Source of the DNA: Zoroaster sp. YZ-2022 | Taxonomy: Eukaryota; Echinodermata; Asteroidea; Forcipulatida; Zoroasteridae | Reading direction: 5' to 3' | Assembly (NCBI GenBank): GCA_029582265.1 | Contig: CM055828.1 | Location: forward strand, 13,303,777-13,367,776 | DNA: 64,000 bases | Shown: positions 31,212 to 41,767 of the stretch, in pieces | Layout of the letters: each line of letters begins with the position of its first letter | How positions within the stretch are numbered: position 1 is the first letter of the stretch | Program-made: the position numbers and the translations under genes | The notes under the pieces: generated by a model | The model's database searches: none | The model's input: only the letters and a program-made list of their open reading frames with translations | What the model was told of the DNA's origin: nothing

Positions 31212-32466
31212 TTATTTTGCTCTGCCTGTTATTCTTACAGGATGTTCTTTAAGGAAAGCTAAAGTTACATCATTCAAATGTTCGGTTGGTTCCCAGGTGT
31301 TGCATCTTGAAGGAAAGTTCTGCCATTTAATCAAATAGTGGAGTTTTCCATCTTTGAATTTTCCTCTGATAACTTTCTCCACAGAATATTCGCGATCACC
31401 AGTATCCGACAAGGACGGCAGTCCTGGGATATTGACATGTTGTTCATTAGACGAATGTTTTGCAAGTAACGGCTGAAATGAGTTCGTAGGAAAGTCGTTG
31501 TCGCTTAGTTCTTGTATCGGAGCTCTTGCATCAAGATCAATAGGAACAGTACCATTCGAGGGTCGTATATATCTATCGTAATCAAATTTCATGCGATTCA
31601 CATGAATAGGCGATGACAAGGGTTTATTGTTCTCCAAGTTTCTGACGATGAAATTAGTTTTACCAGTTCGTTTAACAAGTAGGTAGGGTCCACACCATCG
31701 TTGTTGTAGCTTCTTTGAAAGGCCCGGTTGCGTCTTTGGAAAGAATATGAATACACAGTCACCGACTTCATATTGAATTTCTGTTGCTTTTTCATCATAG
31801 CGTTGTTTCATAGTCGCTTGGTTTTTTTGAAGGTGGTTTTGTGAAATCTCACGAAAAGTCTCTAGTTGGTCTACAAGATGGCTGATGTGTTCTCTTATTG
31901 TTCTTTCTTGATGTTCTGTTGGTTTGAGTATTGATACATCCAATGGTAGGACTGCTTCTCTGCCATACAGTAGTAAGAAGGGACTGAATCCAACACTGTT
32001 GTCCGCTGTGCTGGTTCGGTAGGCGAACTGGATTGATGGAATATACTCGTCCCAATCTGTATGAAACTTATTAACATAATGTGAGATTGTATCCAAAATT
32101 ACAGCATTAAATCGTTCTTGAACTGCGTTACATTGTGGGTGATAAGCACTGGTATTCAGTTTGTTGATTTTCATAATGTGACAAACTTCTAGCATAAGCT
32201 TACTGAGAAAATTAGTCCCTCTGTCGCTTAATAGGAATCTAGGACAACCATGGTTGCAAATAATTTCCTTATAGAAACATGAAGCTATAGTTGAAGCATC
32301 GGTTGATTGGATCGGAACAAGAATTGGCCATCTTGTACAATGATCTGTAAAGCATAAAACATAACGATTACCTGAGCCAGAAATTGGTAATGGACCTAAA
32401 ATATCTACACTAACTCTCTCGAATGGACCTACGGTCGTCATTTTCATTAAAGGTGCGACAACTTTA
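31212..32466 (-). pseudogene. Inverted partial copy of the chromovirus integrase with intact chromodomain
   Basis: The minus strand has 411 open codons: core Asp in VSVDILGPLP, second Asp in LLSDRGTNFLS and Glu in AVQERFNAV, then the GPF/Y-type module (QQRWCGPYLLVKR) and a chromodomain (EYSVEKVIRG, LIKWQNFPSRCNTWEP). It lacks the zinc-binding N-terminus, being joined at 32466 to the 5' LTR of the full element within a short TGTT match. The open frame here is better preserved than in the full element (38045-39798). Confidence 0.93.
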
Positions 32467-32730
32467 TGTTATGGAACTACTTCTTGAATGTAGCGCAGTA
32501 ATATTTTGCATAGTAATTAGGGTGATTAGACTTTATATACATGGGCACGGCTTTTGAATGATCAGTACCTGTCGGGCTGACCTAGGCGTAAGTGCCGCCA
32601 CCCATTTATTTTGTTGGTATGTGAGTTTATTTACGTTAATAATAAATTATTGTTGTAAAGCTTATTTTGTATACTTAGTAATTTATTTGAGTCAGATTGT
32701 TCCCGGTTTGGCTAGTTTAAGGCCATAACA
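32467..32730 (+). repeat. Chromovirus 5' LTR
   Basis: Begins TGTTATGGAACTACTTCTTG and ends GGCCATAACA. TATGGTGGAAAATCC follows and is the primer-site region. A few substitutions separate it from the 3' LTR. Confidence 0.94.
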
Positions 32731-32981
32731 TATGGTGGAAAATCCGGTTTTTGCTGGACATTTCTCAAATTCCGCACATTCCAACATTTTCTTGGGCGAG
32801 CCACACCTTGGTCAGTTGGACTGCTACTCACGACGCATATAGGCTAGGGGTAAGCTTATTTTATTTGTATTGTTTAAACCTTGTTTTTTTTATTCCGGCG
32901 TTTGATTATTCTGTTATCATTATTGTTGTAAATGTGTAATCATGAAATAAGGTAATTTCTTGGCTGTCGTGTCAAACTGAA

Positions 32982-33869
32982 ATGGAAGAACCTGGAGACA
33001 TAGTTGAAAGTCAAAAAGAAACAGTCATGTCGAAATACGAAGGTCATTTTAAAGATAATTATTCGGGCCTTCCAACTGAAAATTTGGATTTGTTTCTCAG
33101 TAGGTTTGAACTTAATGCCAAACTACGTGATTTTGCCCCGAATAAAATGCACCTAGCTTTAAGCTTAAGACTCGGAGGTAATGCAGCTATTTGGATTTCT
33201 ACTCTTGAAGATAGCAAAAAAGACACATATGAACATCTCAAGAGTGCCTTGATTGAAAATTTCCAAGGCAAAAATCAGAAATGGGTTAATGAAACCAAAC
33301 TGTCAGCTCGTACTCAAGCGAAGTCAGAATCATTAGATGATTATTTTTCAGATATTTCTTCGCTGAGTCACAAATTACACAAATCCGATCAAGAAAAGCT
33401 TACTCATTTCATTAGGGGTTTGCAACCACATTCTCGAGCTTTTGTCATTTCAAAAGAACCGGAGTCTTTAGACCGTGCACTTCATTATGCTCGTTTAGCT
33501 GAAATCGTGGCCGAATCACCGGCAACCCCAAGTGTTCATACAGCTCAGGTAGTAGAGCATGATCAACCTTCCGTTCCACATAAAGACGATTTGAGTGTGA
33601 ATGCTATCCAACTATTAGCCAAGGAAGTAGCACAAATAAAGACAAAGGTTGATGAGATTGCGAATCATAGGTCGAATTCTCGACAAAATAGGGGCAAATT
33701 TAACAAACAAAAACAGTATGCCCACAACAGACCAGAGTATGATAACAGTTCGCAGTCCAATTTCCCTCCACGACAGAACAGATCAATCTGTTATAGATGC
33801 GGTAGATCTGGACATAGACAGTTTGAATGTTATTCTAAATTCCACATTGAAGGGTATCGTTTAAACTAA
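32982..33869 (+). CDS. Chromovirus gag
   Basis: Intact 295-codon frame with ATG 32982. The capsid region shows LDLFLSRFELNAKLR, NAAIWISTLED and HFIRGLQPHSRAFV. A CCHC zinc knuckle (CYRCGRSGHRQFEC) lies near the C-terminus and fits CX2CX4HX4C. It would form the particle and bind the element's RNA. The stop follows a slippery heptamer that leads into pol in the -1 frame. Confidence 0.92.
   Translation: MEEPGDIVESQKETVMSKYEGHFKDNYSGLPTENLDLFLSRFELNAKLRDFAPNKMHLALSLRLGGNAAIWISTLEDSKKDTYEHLKSALIENFQGKNQKWVNETKLSARTQAKSESLDDYFSDISSLSHKLHKSDQEKLTHFIRGLQPHSRAFVISKEPESLDRALHYARLAEIVAESPATPSVHTAQVVEHDQPSVPHKDDLSVNAIQLLAKEVAQIKTKVDEIANHRSNSRQNRGKFNKQKQYAHNRPEYDNSSQSNFPPRQNRSICYRCGRSGHRQFECYSKFHIEGYRLN
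33860..33866 (+). promoter_or_regulatory. -1 ribosomal frameshift site TTTAAAC at the gag stop
   Basis: In the gag frame the codons read cgT TTA AAC TAA, a canonical X-XXY-YYZ slippery heptamer in the right phase directly before the stop. Slipping back one base enters the frame that runs open from 33866 to the protease at 33968. A downstream stem or pseudoknot was not checked. Confidence 0.75.
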
Positions 33870-34179
33870 AATCCCCGCTTATACTTGCTGATACCCAGCG
33901 TAACCGTGTCTATGCTAAAGAAATAGGTGAAGGGGATAGTTCGAAATTCCAAACGGTAGACATAACGATGCAAGGTTGTTGTATTGATGTTAAACTTGAC
34001 TCGAGAGAATTGTCTTGTCTTTTAGACTCTGGAGCTACAATCAATTTAATAAGTGAGAAATGTTTTCAAGAATCAAATACTTGTGCTCAGAGTAAGATAA
34101 ACAAGTCTGAATTTTCCCAAGCAGTAACAGCCAATGGAACTTGTCTTACCATGGTTGGAGTAGCTGATATTCCACTTAC
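33866..34179 (+). pseudogene. Chromovirus aspartic protease, interrupted
   Basis: In the -1 frame the segment before 33968 is open, and the protease active site reads LSCLLDSGATINLISEKCF near 34015-34060 (D-S-G-A). The strand continues to GVADIPLT, where an insertion cuts it at about 34180. The rest of the domain past 35150 is frameshifted. Confidence 0.88.
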
Positions 34180-34180
34180 C

Positions 34181-35145
34181 AGTGGCGCACCCAAGGGGGG
34201 GGGGCTTGGGGGGCTCGAGCCCCCCCCCCAAGGGCCCGCTGATGTTTTATTTATTTTTTAAAGAAGGAGCCAGGAAAGAGAGCAAAATCTGAGCCCAAGT
34301 CTTGTCTACAGAGGAGTTCGGCAAGGAGTATAGGGCAGTGGTACAAGGGATGGGGACTCAGGAGACTCAAGCTCCCCTCCAAAAGTTTTCCATTTATTCC
34401 ACTCACTATTATATTTTACGGCGTTGCGTATGCATGTGCATGTAAGCTTGAAGGGCCACCAGTATATATAACAAGCATTTTACACATCCCCCTGCCATGG
34501 TGCACCCTGATCAGGAGCAGCTTTACTTAATTTTATTTTCATTTTCTGTTGTCCGTTTCTCTTGTTGAGGTCGTTGACTGTCGTTGAGGTTACTCGTAAA
34601 ATTTAAACACGCCCGCATTATAATCAACTCCTTTCCAGTTTGTACACAATGGCCCAGGATTGGGTTTTAATTTACAAAGATTATGTGACACTCTTTTAGC
34701 AAACACCGATTGGATAATATTGGGATTTGGTTTTGCCGCCAAATTCGTGTTTGAAAAATTTAGCTCCGCCCGGAATGATCACAAACTTTACGTCCACGCA
34801 ATGAAAGTATTTAACTATAGAAATCTTGCAGACGAAACAAGCTCAAGTTCTTTACATCAAGAGGAGGAAATTATATGGAAGGTAAAACCCTACGAGTCCG
34901 AATCATGCCATAATGTCTTCTTTTTATGACTAGAAACCACCAGGAAACATTTAACATGTGCCGTAGGTTCACTGACGAGCACGACTAGGGACATGGCTGC
35001 AGCCGCGCCAGCGGTTATGGTTTGGGTCAGCCATGTCTCTCCCATTATTGGATTTCAAATAAAAATATTTTGAGCCCCCGCCCCCCCCCCCCGCCCCTGC
35101 CCTCCCCGCCCTCCCCTGCCCCCCGGGGCTAGAATAAAATCCAAA
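34181..35145. mobile_element. Insertion of about 965 bp in the chromovirus protease, hAT-like left end
   Basis: Begins AGTGGCGCACCCAAGGGGGG, a hAT-MITE type terminus, but no matching right terminus is present; the right side ends in C-rich sequence and CCAAA. TTACC occurs on both sides (34176-34180 and 35146-35150). The interior holds an 89-codon open frame (34660-34929, start not convincing) of unknown nature. The right end may have been deleted. Confidence 0.55.
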
Positions 35146-35150
35146 TTACC

Positions 35151-37080
35151 TGCAGGACTCGTAGGTACATGTCAGTCTACTCGTACAGTTGATAGTCTTG
35201 GTTTACATCTAGCACATGCTGTATCCACTACTAGAATGCTTAGGGTAACACTAGAATTACGGTTATGTTGCTCAACCCTACCGATAGTGTCATTGAAGTG
35301 TATCCAAGGACGAAGATTGGCACTTTCACTATAGTTAATGATCATGACATTCAATTTTTCGCATCTACAGTTGATAGACCCAGTGAGATGTGTTCGAACG
35401 CCACGATCAAGGAAAATGGTTCACAACACGATCAAGTGAACATTCAGAACGAACATCTGTCCGAAGAGCAAAAAGAACAGCTACAAACAGTACTCACAGA
35501 ATTTACCGATGTTTTCCAAACTTCAGGTAGCCCGTTAGGACACTATTCTGGTATAAAACATTGTATAGATACCGGTGATCATCGTCCAATAAGATCTCGT
35601 CCGTATAGACATCCTCCACACCTACGACAAATTATTAGAGATCAGATCCAACAAATGTTGAAGGACAAGATAATATCACCTTCTACTTCACCTTGGTCTA
35701 GCAGTATTGTCTTAGTGAGAAAGAAAGGGTCGAATGATGTTCGATTTTGTATTGATTTTAGACCAATTAACAAGATCAGTGATCCGGATAATTTCCCCCT
35801 TCCCAACATTCTCGATTCTCTAGATAGTTTGGGAGATTCACAACCACATTACTTTTCAACACTAGATATGGCCTCAGGTTATTGGCAAATAGGACTCTAA
35901 GAGGAAAGTAAGTGCAAAACTGCATTTGTGACACAAGAGGGTCAATATGAATTTAATGTTCTTCCTTTTGGTCTCCATGGTGCCCCAAGTACTTTCCAAC
36001 GTGTTATGTACGAAATCCTTAGAGGATTACATTGGAAAATTGCATTAATTTATCTTGATGATGTTATTATAATTTCTAGGACATTCAAAGATCACCTGGT
36101 GCATTTGCAACAATTTCTTGGCAGATTTAGAAGTGCTGGCCTGAAACTTAAACCAAAAAAATGTACTTTTGGAAACAATAAGGTACGTTACTTGGGTCAT
36201 ATTATATCACAAGAGGCGTAGCCACTGATCCAGACAAAACCAGCATTGTACAAAATTACCCAGTGCCAACGAATGTGTCTCAAGTAAGATCCTTTCTGGG
36301 AATAACTGGTTATTACAGGAGATATATTCACAAATATAGTCAGATAACAGAACCATTGACAAATCTAATGAGGAAGAATACCTCGTTTGTGTGGTCAAAT
36401 GAATGTCAACACTCTTTTGAAGCACTTAAACAGAAACTTGTCAAACCACCTATTTTGGCCTACCCTAAGTTTGATGGTATAAGATTCATTCTTCAAACTG
36501 ACGCTTCTGTTACTGGTCTGGCGTATATCTTATCTCAAATCCAAGACGGTGCAGAAAAAGTCATCGCTTATGGTAGTCGAAGTCCGAAAAAAAAACTACT
36601 CTATAACTGAACTAGAAGCATTGGCAGTTGTAGAAGGAGTAAAGAAATATTCTTCCTACTTACTTCATGGATCAAAATTCCAAATTGTGACTGATCATAG
36701 TGCACTTTGTTGGTTATTCAATCAAAAACCAACCACAGGTAGAATTGTTCGACGGGCTCTTTGTTTACAAGCTTATGACTTTGAAATAGTACATAGGCCA
36801 GGAAAAGCGAACGCAAATGTTGACACACTAAGTAGAATGCATGACAATGCGTCAGTTCAATCTAAACTTAATTATGTCAGAAAACCAGCTAAATGTACCA
36901 GACAAGAAAAAGGTTATGGAAGGTAGTGAACACGAACATGAAACACTCAACGATAAGTGGATTCCGTTTGATTTTGGAACATTAGATGATTGTTTCGTTC
37001 CCTGTAACTCGAAACCTCACGTGAGCACTATAAGAAACTTAAGATTTCAAAGAGCTTGTAGTAACCAGTCACAAAAATAA
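35151..37080 (+). pseudogene. Chromovirus reverse transcriptase and RNase H
   Basis: RT motifs read RSRPYRHPPHL, STSPWSSSIVLV, FCIDFRPINKISD and FSTLDMASGYWQIGL, then FNVLPFGLHGAPSTFQ and IYLDDVIII. A TAA at 35898-35900 interrupts after YWQIGL in frame. A frame change near 36215 follows LGHIISQE; RSFLGITGYYRRYIHKY continues. Another change sits at an A9 run near 36590 before RNase H (TELEALAVVEGVKKY, IVTDHSALCWLFN, HRPGKANANVDTLSR). Makes cDNA and degrades the RNA template in an intact element. Confidence 0.93.
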
Positions 37081-38044
37081 TTATTTGTTATTTGATATTT
37101 AATCATAGTTGTTATATAATCTTGGCTAAGAGTTTTTTTTACCGTGTTAAATTCAAGCATTTAGATGTTTCTTTCAATCAACCCAGAAACTTGCCTTGTT
37201 TTGATGAATATGTAGTGTATATTCAATTACTTAACCAATAAGTTTTGTTTAATTAACATATTCATTAGTACCACAGTTCTTAGCCAATCATAGCCCGAAT
37301 TAGTATTCCTTTTGGGGCCATGTTGTTTTCTTTGCTGGCATGGCGCTCTCGTACGTACGTGTATTACTTTAGCACGATGTACTGATATGATGTGATGGTA
37401 TGGTCGGATGAAATGAAACTCAAGATTGTGAAAAACGGAACACACACAACCAGCTAGCTATGAGAAAGATAATGTTAGAAATATAATACTTTAATAGCGT
37501 CGACCAGATCAACCGACATTTTTAACTGAGCCAGTGAGCAGGTCGTTTGGTGTGACTTTAGTCATTTGTCTATTCAGATTTCACCAGGGAGTTAAACGAC
37601 CAGTTGCGTTTTCTGCACCCATGTGTTTGCATCGTGTGAGCTGAGCACCGATATTTTGTGTGTTTTCATCGTGTGAGCGTAGCACCGCCATTTTGTATTT
37701 TCATCGTATGACATCACCACGTCGCAGTACGGATCGACGGACTGTAAAAACGCTACTTTCATCATCCCATGAGCGTTATCACTTTATCACATGTGGAGCA
37801 TTCGTTTCGCTTGAACTAAACTGAACACTAACATTGTAATTTAAAGAGTTTTATTAATCACCGGTTTAGAAGTGACTTAATTTATAATAAATTGCCTAAA
37901 TCAAGTATATACTTTTGTGTTTGATCATACATTTTGTTCGTGGGTCACACATTAAAACGTAGGGTACCTTCTGATAATTTTATTGAATAATTGAAATTGA
38001 TTTTTGAAGATTGTTGCAGAAATCCTAAATTATATTCATACTCT
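37069..38044. mobile_element. Unidentified insertion of about 976 bp between RNase H and integrase
   Basis: Pol coding sequence stops after TAACCAG (37062-37068) and a second TAACCAG (38045-38051) stands where coding resumes. The interior is non-coding and AT-rich, with a duplicated GTGTGAGC..AGCACCG segment near 37640-37690. It does not start TG or end CA at those borders, so a solo LTR is not supported. Confidence 0.45.
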
Positions 38045-39798
38045 TAACCAGGAAATCCCTACAAGCTAAACGGTTGTGTAATCGACATGATGACAAATTG
38101 CATAATAATGTACCTCACATTCATGAAGATGTCAACATTGCGAACTTAAAACAGTCGCAAAGAAACGATGTTTTTGCAACCAAGATGATTAGATATCTTG
38201 AAGTGGATGACTTGCCTGATGATGAAAAACAGGCTCGTAAACTTATTTTTGAAGCTGAACATTATTTTCTTCATGAAGGTACATTGTACCATGTATGGCA
38301 AACGCCAGCCAAACGTCACATGCCAGAAAAGACAATAGTTCAATTGTATATACCAAGTGATTACATCGATACGATATTGCTGGCTAATCATGATGACCTT
38401 TTAGCTGCTCATTTTGGATTTCATAAAACGTATGCTAAAATCAGACAAAGGTACTTTTGGAAAGGTATGCATAAGGATATAGATAACTGGATTCGATCAT
38501 GTGTCTCATGCTCCCGTCGTAAGACACCCAAACATAAAGTTGTCGCACCTTTAATGAAAATGACGACCGTAGGTCCATTCGAGAGAGTTAGTGTAGATAT
38601 TTTAGGTCCATTACCAATTTCTGGCTCAGGTAATCGTTATGTTTTATGCTTTACAGATCATTGTACAAGATGGCCAATTCTTGTTCCGATCCAATCAACC
38701 GATGCTTCAACTATAGCTTCATGTTTCTATAAGGAAATTATTTGCAACCACGGTTGTCCTAGATTCCTATTAAGCGACAGAGGGACTAATTTTCTCAGTA
38801 AGCTTATGCTAGAAGTTTGTCACATTATGAAAACCAACAAACTGAATACGGTACCAGTGCTTATCACCCACAATGTAACGCAGTTCAAGAACGATTTAAT
38901 GCTGTAATTTTGGATACAATCTCACATTATGTTAATAAGTTTCATACAGATTGGGACGAGTATATTCCATCAATCCAGTTCGCCTACCGAACCAGCACAG
39001 CGGACAACAGTGTTGGATTCAGTCCCTTCTTCCTACTGTATGGCAGAGAAGCAGTCCTACCATTGGATGTATCAATACTCAAACCAACAGAACATCAAGA
39101 AAGAACAATAAGAGAACACATCAGCCATCTTGTAGACCAACTAGAGACTTTTCGTGAGATTTCACAAAACCATCTTCAAAAAAACCAAGCGACTATGAAA
39201 CAACGCTATGATGAAAAAGCAACAGAAATTCAATATGAAGTCGGTGACTGTGTATTCATATTCTTTCCAAAGACGCAACCGGGCCTTTCAAAGAAGCTAC
39301 AACAACGATGGTGTGGACCCTACCTACTTGTTAAACGAACTGGTAAAACTAATTTCATCGTCAGAAACTTGGAGAACAATAAACCCTTGTCATCGCCTAT
39401 TCATGTGAATCGCATGAAATTTGCTTACGATAGATATATACGACCCTCGAATGGTACTGTTCCTATTGATCTTGACGCAAGAGCTCCGATACAAGAACTA
39501 AGCGACAACGACTTTCCTATATACGAACTCATTTCAGCCGTTACTTGCAAAATATTCGTCTAATGAACAACATGTCAATATCCCAGGACTGCCGTCCTTG
39601 TCGGATACTGGTGATCGCGAATATTCTGTGGAGAAAGTTATCAGAGGAAAATTCAAAGATGGAAAACTCCACTATTTGATTAAATGGCAGAACTTTCCTT
39701 CAAGATGCAACACCTGGGAACCAACCGAACATTTGAATGATGTAACTTTAGCTTTCCTTAAAGAACATCCTGTAAGAATAACAGGCAGAGCAAAATAA
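38045..39798 (+). pseudogene. Chromovirus integrase with HHCC zinc finger and chromodomain, frameshifted
   Basis: The zinc-binding N-terminus (HFGFHKTYAKIRQRYFW...CVSCSRRK) is present near 38409-38520, followed by the core (VSVDILGPLP, LLSDRGTNFLS, AVQERFNAV), GPF/Y module and chromodomain (EYSVEKVIRG, KWQNFPSRCNTWEP). Compared with the inverted copy there is a 5-bp insertion (CGGTA) at about 38850 and a 4-bp insertion (TATA) at about 39520, which break the frame twice. The chromodomain part is open at 39598-39798. Confidence 0.93.
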
Positions 39799-40379
39799 TT
39801 GCTATATTAGTATTACATAATGCGTCGTTTTAAATTGCTTACCTCTAATTATTATTCCATTGATGTCAAATAATGACTCCGTTTTAAAACTTGACAAGTG
39901 TTTGTATTATTTTGTTATTCTTGTGAATTAATTTTTGTGAGAGGTACCGGAATATAGACGTGTATATAAATGAGTTTTCAGTTTATGTCGTTATAAAAGG
40001 ATAATTTAAAATGTTCTCATATCAAAATTCAGACGCCGTTTTCAATCAATCTTGAGATCTCCTATATGCGCAAAATAACCATGTTTACTGCAGTTTTTAA
40101 TAATTGGTTTATTTCTACTAGCGAGTTTATACAGTCATCATGAATTTGACAGAAGTAGTCTTTGAATATCTACGTAAAATAAGCCTGGCCAGCAATCGTA
40201 ACATCAGTAGAAGTTTTGGATTACGGGTGTCGTATTCATGTGACTTCCCGCTATCACTTTCTAGAGGTTGTTTGAATATTTAGTTTGTTATTGAAAATTA
40301 TAAAAAGGGGAATAAATATAAATCCCCAGTTGGAAACTTTCAGGAATCGCCGGAGTCGATTCTTCGAATGGGGGACATA

Positions 40380-40643
40380 TGTTATGGAACTACTTCTTGA
40401 ATGTAGCGCAGTAATATTTTGCATAGTAATTAGGGTGATTAGACTTTATATACTTGGGCACGGCGTTTGAATGATCAGTACCTGTCGGGCTGACCTAGGC
40501 GTAAGTGCCGCCACCCATTCATTTTGTTGGTATGTGAGTTTATTTACGTTAATAATAAATTATTGTTGTAAAGCTTATTTTGTATACTTAGTAATTTATT
40601 TGAGTCAGATTGTTTCCGGTTTGGCTAGTTTAAGGCCATAACA
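40380..40643 (+). repeat. Chromovirus 3' LTR
   Basis: 264 bp, TGTTATGG to CATAACA. A polypurine-like GAATGGGGGA lies just before it (about 40367-40376). Its last base is shared with the 32-bp BEL repeat. Confidence 0.94.
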
Positions 40644-41767
40644 GTGCGGAGAGAGTGGTCAAGATCCCTTTATGACGACAAAACCGACATCGACCGCTCC
40701 GACAGATTTCGAGCTCTTCTTCAGTTCCTAATAAAAGAAAAGAAGAGTGTAGAATACGAGGTGTCCGAAGTAAGAAGTTATACTCATAGCAATTCCCCAA
40801 GAGCAACTGTGAACGCGACAGACATAAAGGAAAAAAGTGAAAATACAAAACGAGATGTATTCAAGAAATGCCTCATTCACTATGACGGTAAACACACCAC
40901 ACCAGAGTGCCGCGTATTCATGGGAAGATCAGTACAAGAGAGAGCTCAACTCGTAAAGGAAAAAGGGGCTTGCTACAGCTGCCTTAATCGGGGCCACAGA
41001 GTACCTGATTGCAGAAAAAAGAAGAAGTGTGGGGTCATGAATTGTATTCGTGTACATCATCCAACACTGCACGGGGACCGCCAAGGAGCAGAACAGACCC
41101 CCACCTCCACAGTCAACAATCATACTGTGGCATCATCAAAGTCAAACGAAGCATGCCTCCTTCAATTGATGAAGATCAAGGTTGGCCAAGCCCACATGAA
41201 TGTGCTATGGGATGGTTGCGCTATATCTTCCTTAGTTACTAACACCGCAGCCAAAGCAGCAGGCTTGAGAGGCACTCCTATCAAAGTGTCAATAACAAAG
41301 GTGGGCGGAGTGATGGATGAGATTGACAGCTTCCGCTACTCTGTACCCCTTACTGACAGACAGGGCTACGTAGTACATATTTTGGCATAAGGGATTGACC
41401 GCATCACTGCAGACATAGAAGACATCAATACACAGAGCGTGGTGGGTCTCTTCATGGACGTAAGCCAGACACAGATTGAGCGCCCAAGGGGCCAGGTGGA
41501 CCTCCTCATCGGATTTGAATACGCAGGATACCATCCAATACGTCTGCAGGCTGTAGGTCACCTACTCGTCCTGGAAAACAGATTTGGTAGATGTTTGGGC
41601 GGTACATATCCAGCCATTAAGGAGAGGACAAGACGAATCATTACTGCTACAGCGATGATCCACCATGTGGCAACTTGCAGCCTAGAAGACTTCATGAAAT
41701 TGGAAAGTATGGGAGTAGAATGTAAGCCAAGATGTGGGAACTGTAGGTACGGTAAATGTCCCATCGG
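40643..41767 (+). pseudogene. BEL gag C-terminus (zinc knuckles) and protease
   Basis: Gag resumes with RREWSRSLYDDKTDID and continues to cysteine/histidine clusters (CLIHYDGKHTTPEC, CYSCLNRGHRVPDC, CIRVHHPTLH). The retropepsin-like domain follows with LWDGCAISSLVT near 41205-41240, the BEL variant of the active-site loop. A TAA at 41388-41390 interrupts. CGNCRYGKCPIG, the usual Cys motif before BEL RT, ends at the LINE border. Confidence 0.9.

Larger units (their letters stand above)
30333..40642 (+). mobile_element. Chromovirus (Ty3/gypsy) composite with inverted extra end, inserted in BEL gag
   Basis: The insertion has two parts: an inverted copy of the integrase-to-LTR end (30343-32466, minus) and a full element (32467-40643, plus). 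Both outer ends are therefore the U5 end of an LTR. AGTGCGGAGAGAGTGGTCAA and the next 12 bases are present on both sides (30301-30332 and 40643-40674), a 32-bp direct repeat of BEL gag, far longer than the usual 4-6 bp. Ten extra bases (30333-30342, TTATGCCATA) lie outside the left LTR; on the minus strand they start TATGG as does the region after the 5' LTR. Confidence 0.9.

Noticed and set aside
37069..38044. Solo LTR inside the chromovirus
   Set aside because: The borders set by the coding sequence do not begin TG or end CA and the flanking repeat is 7 bp.
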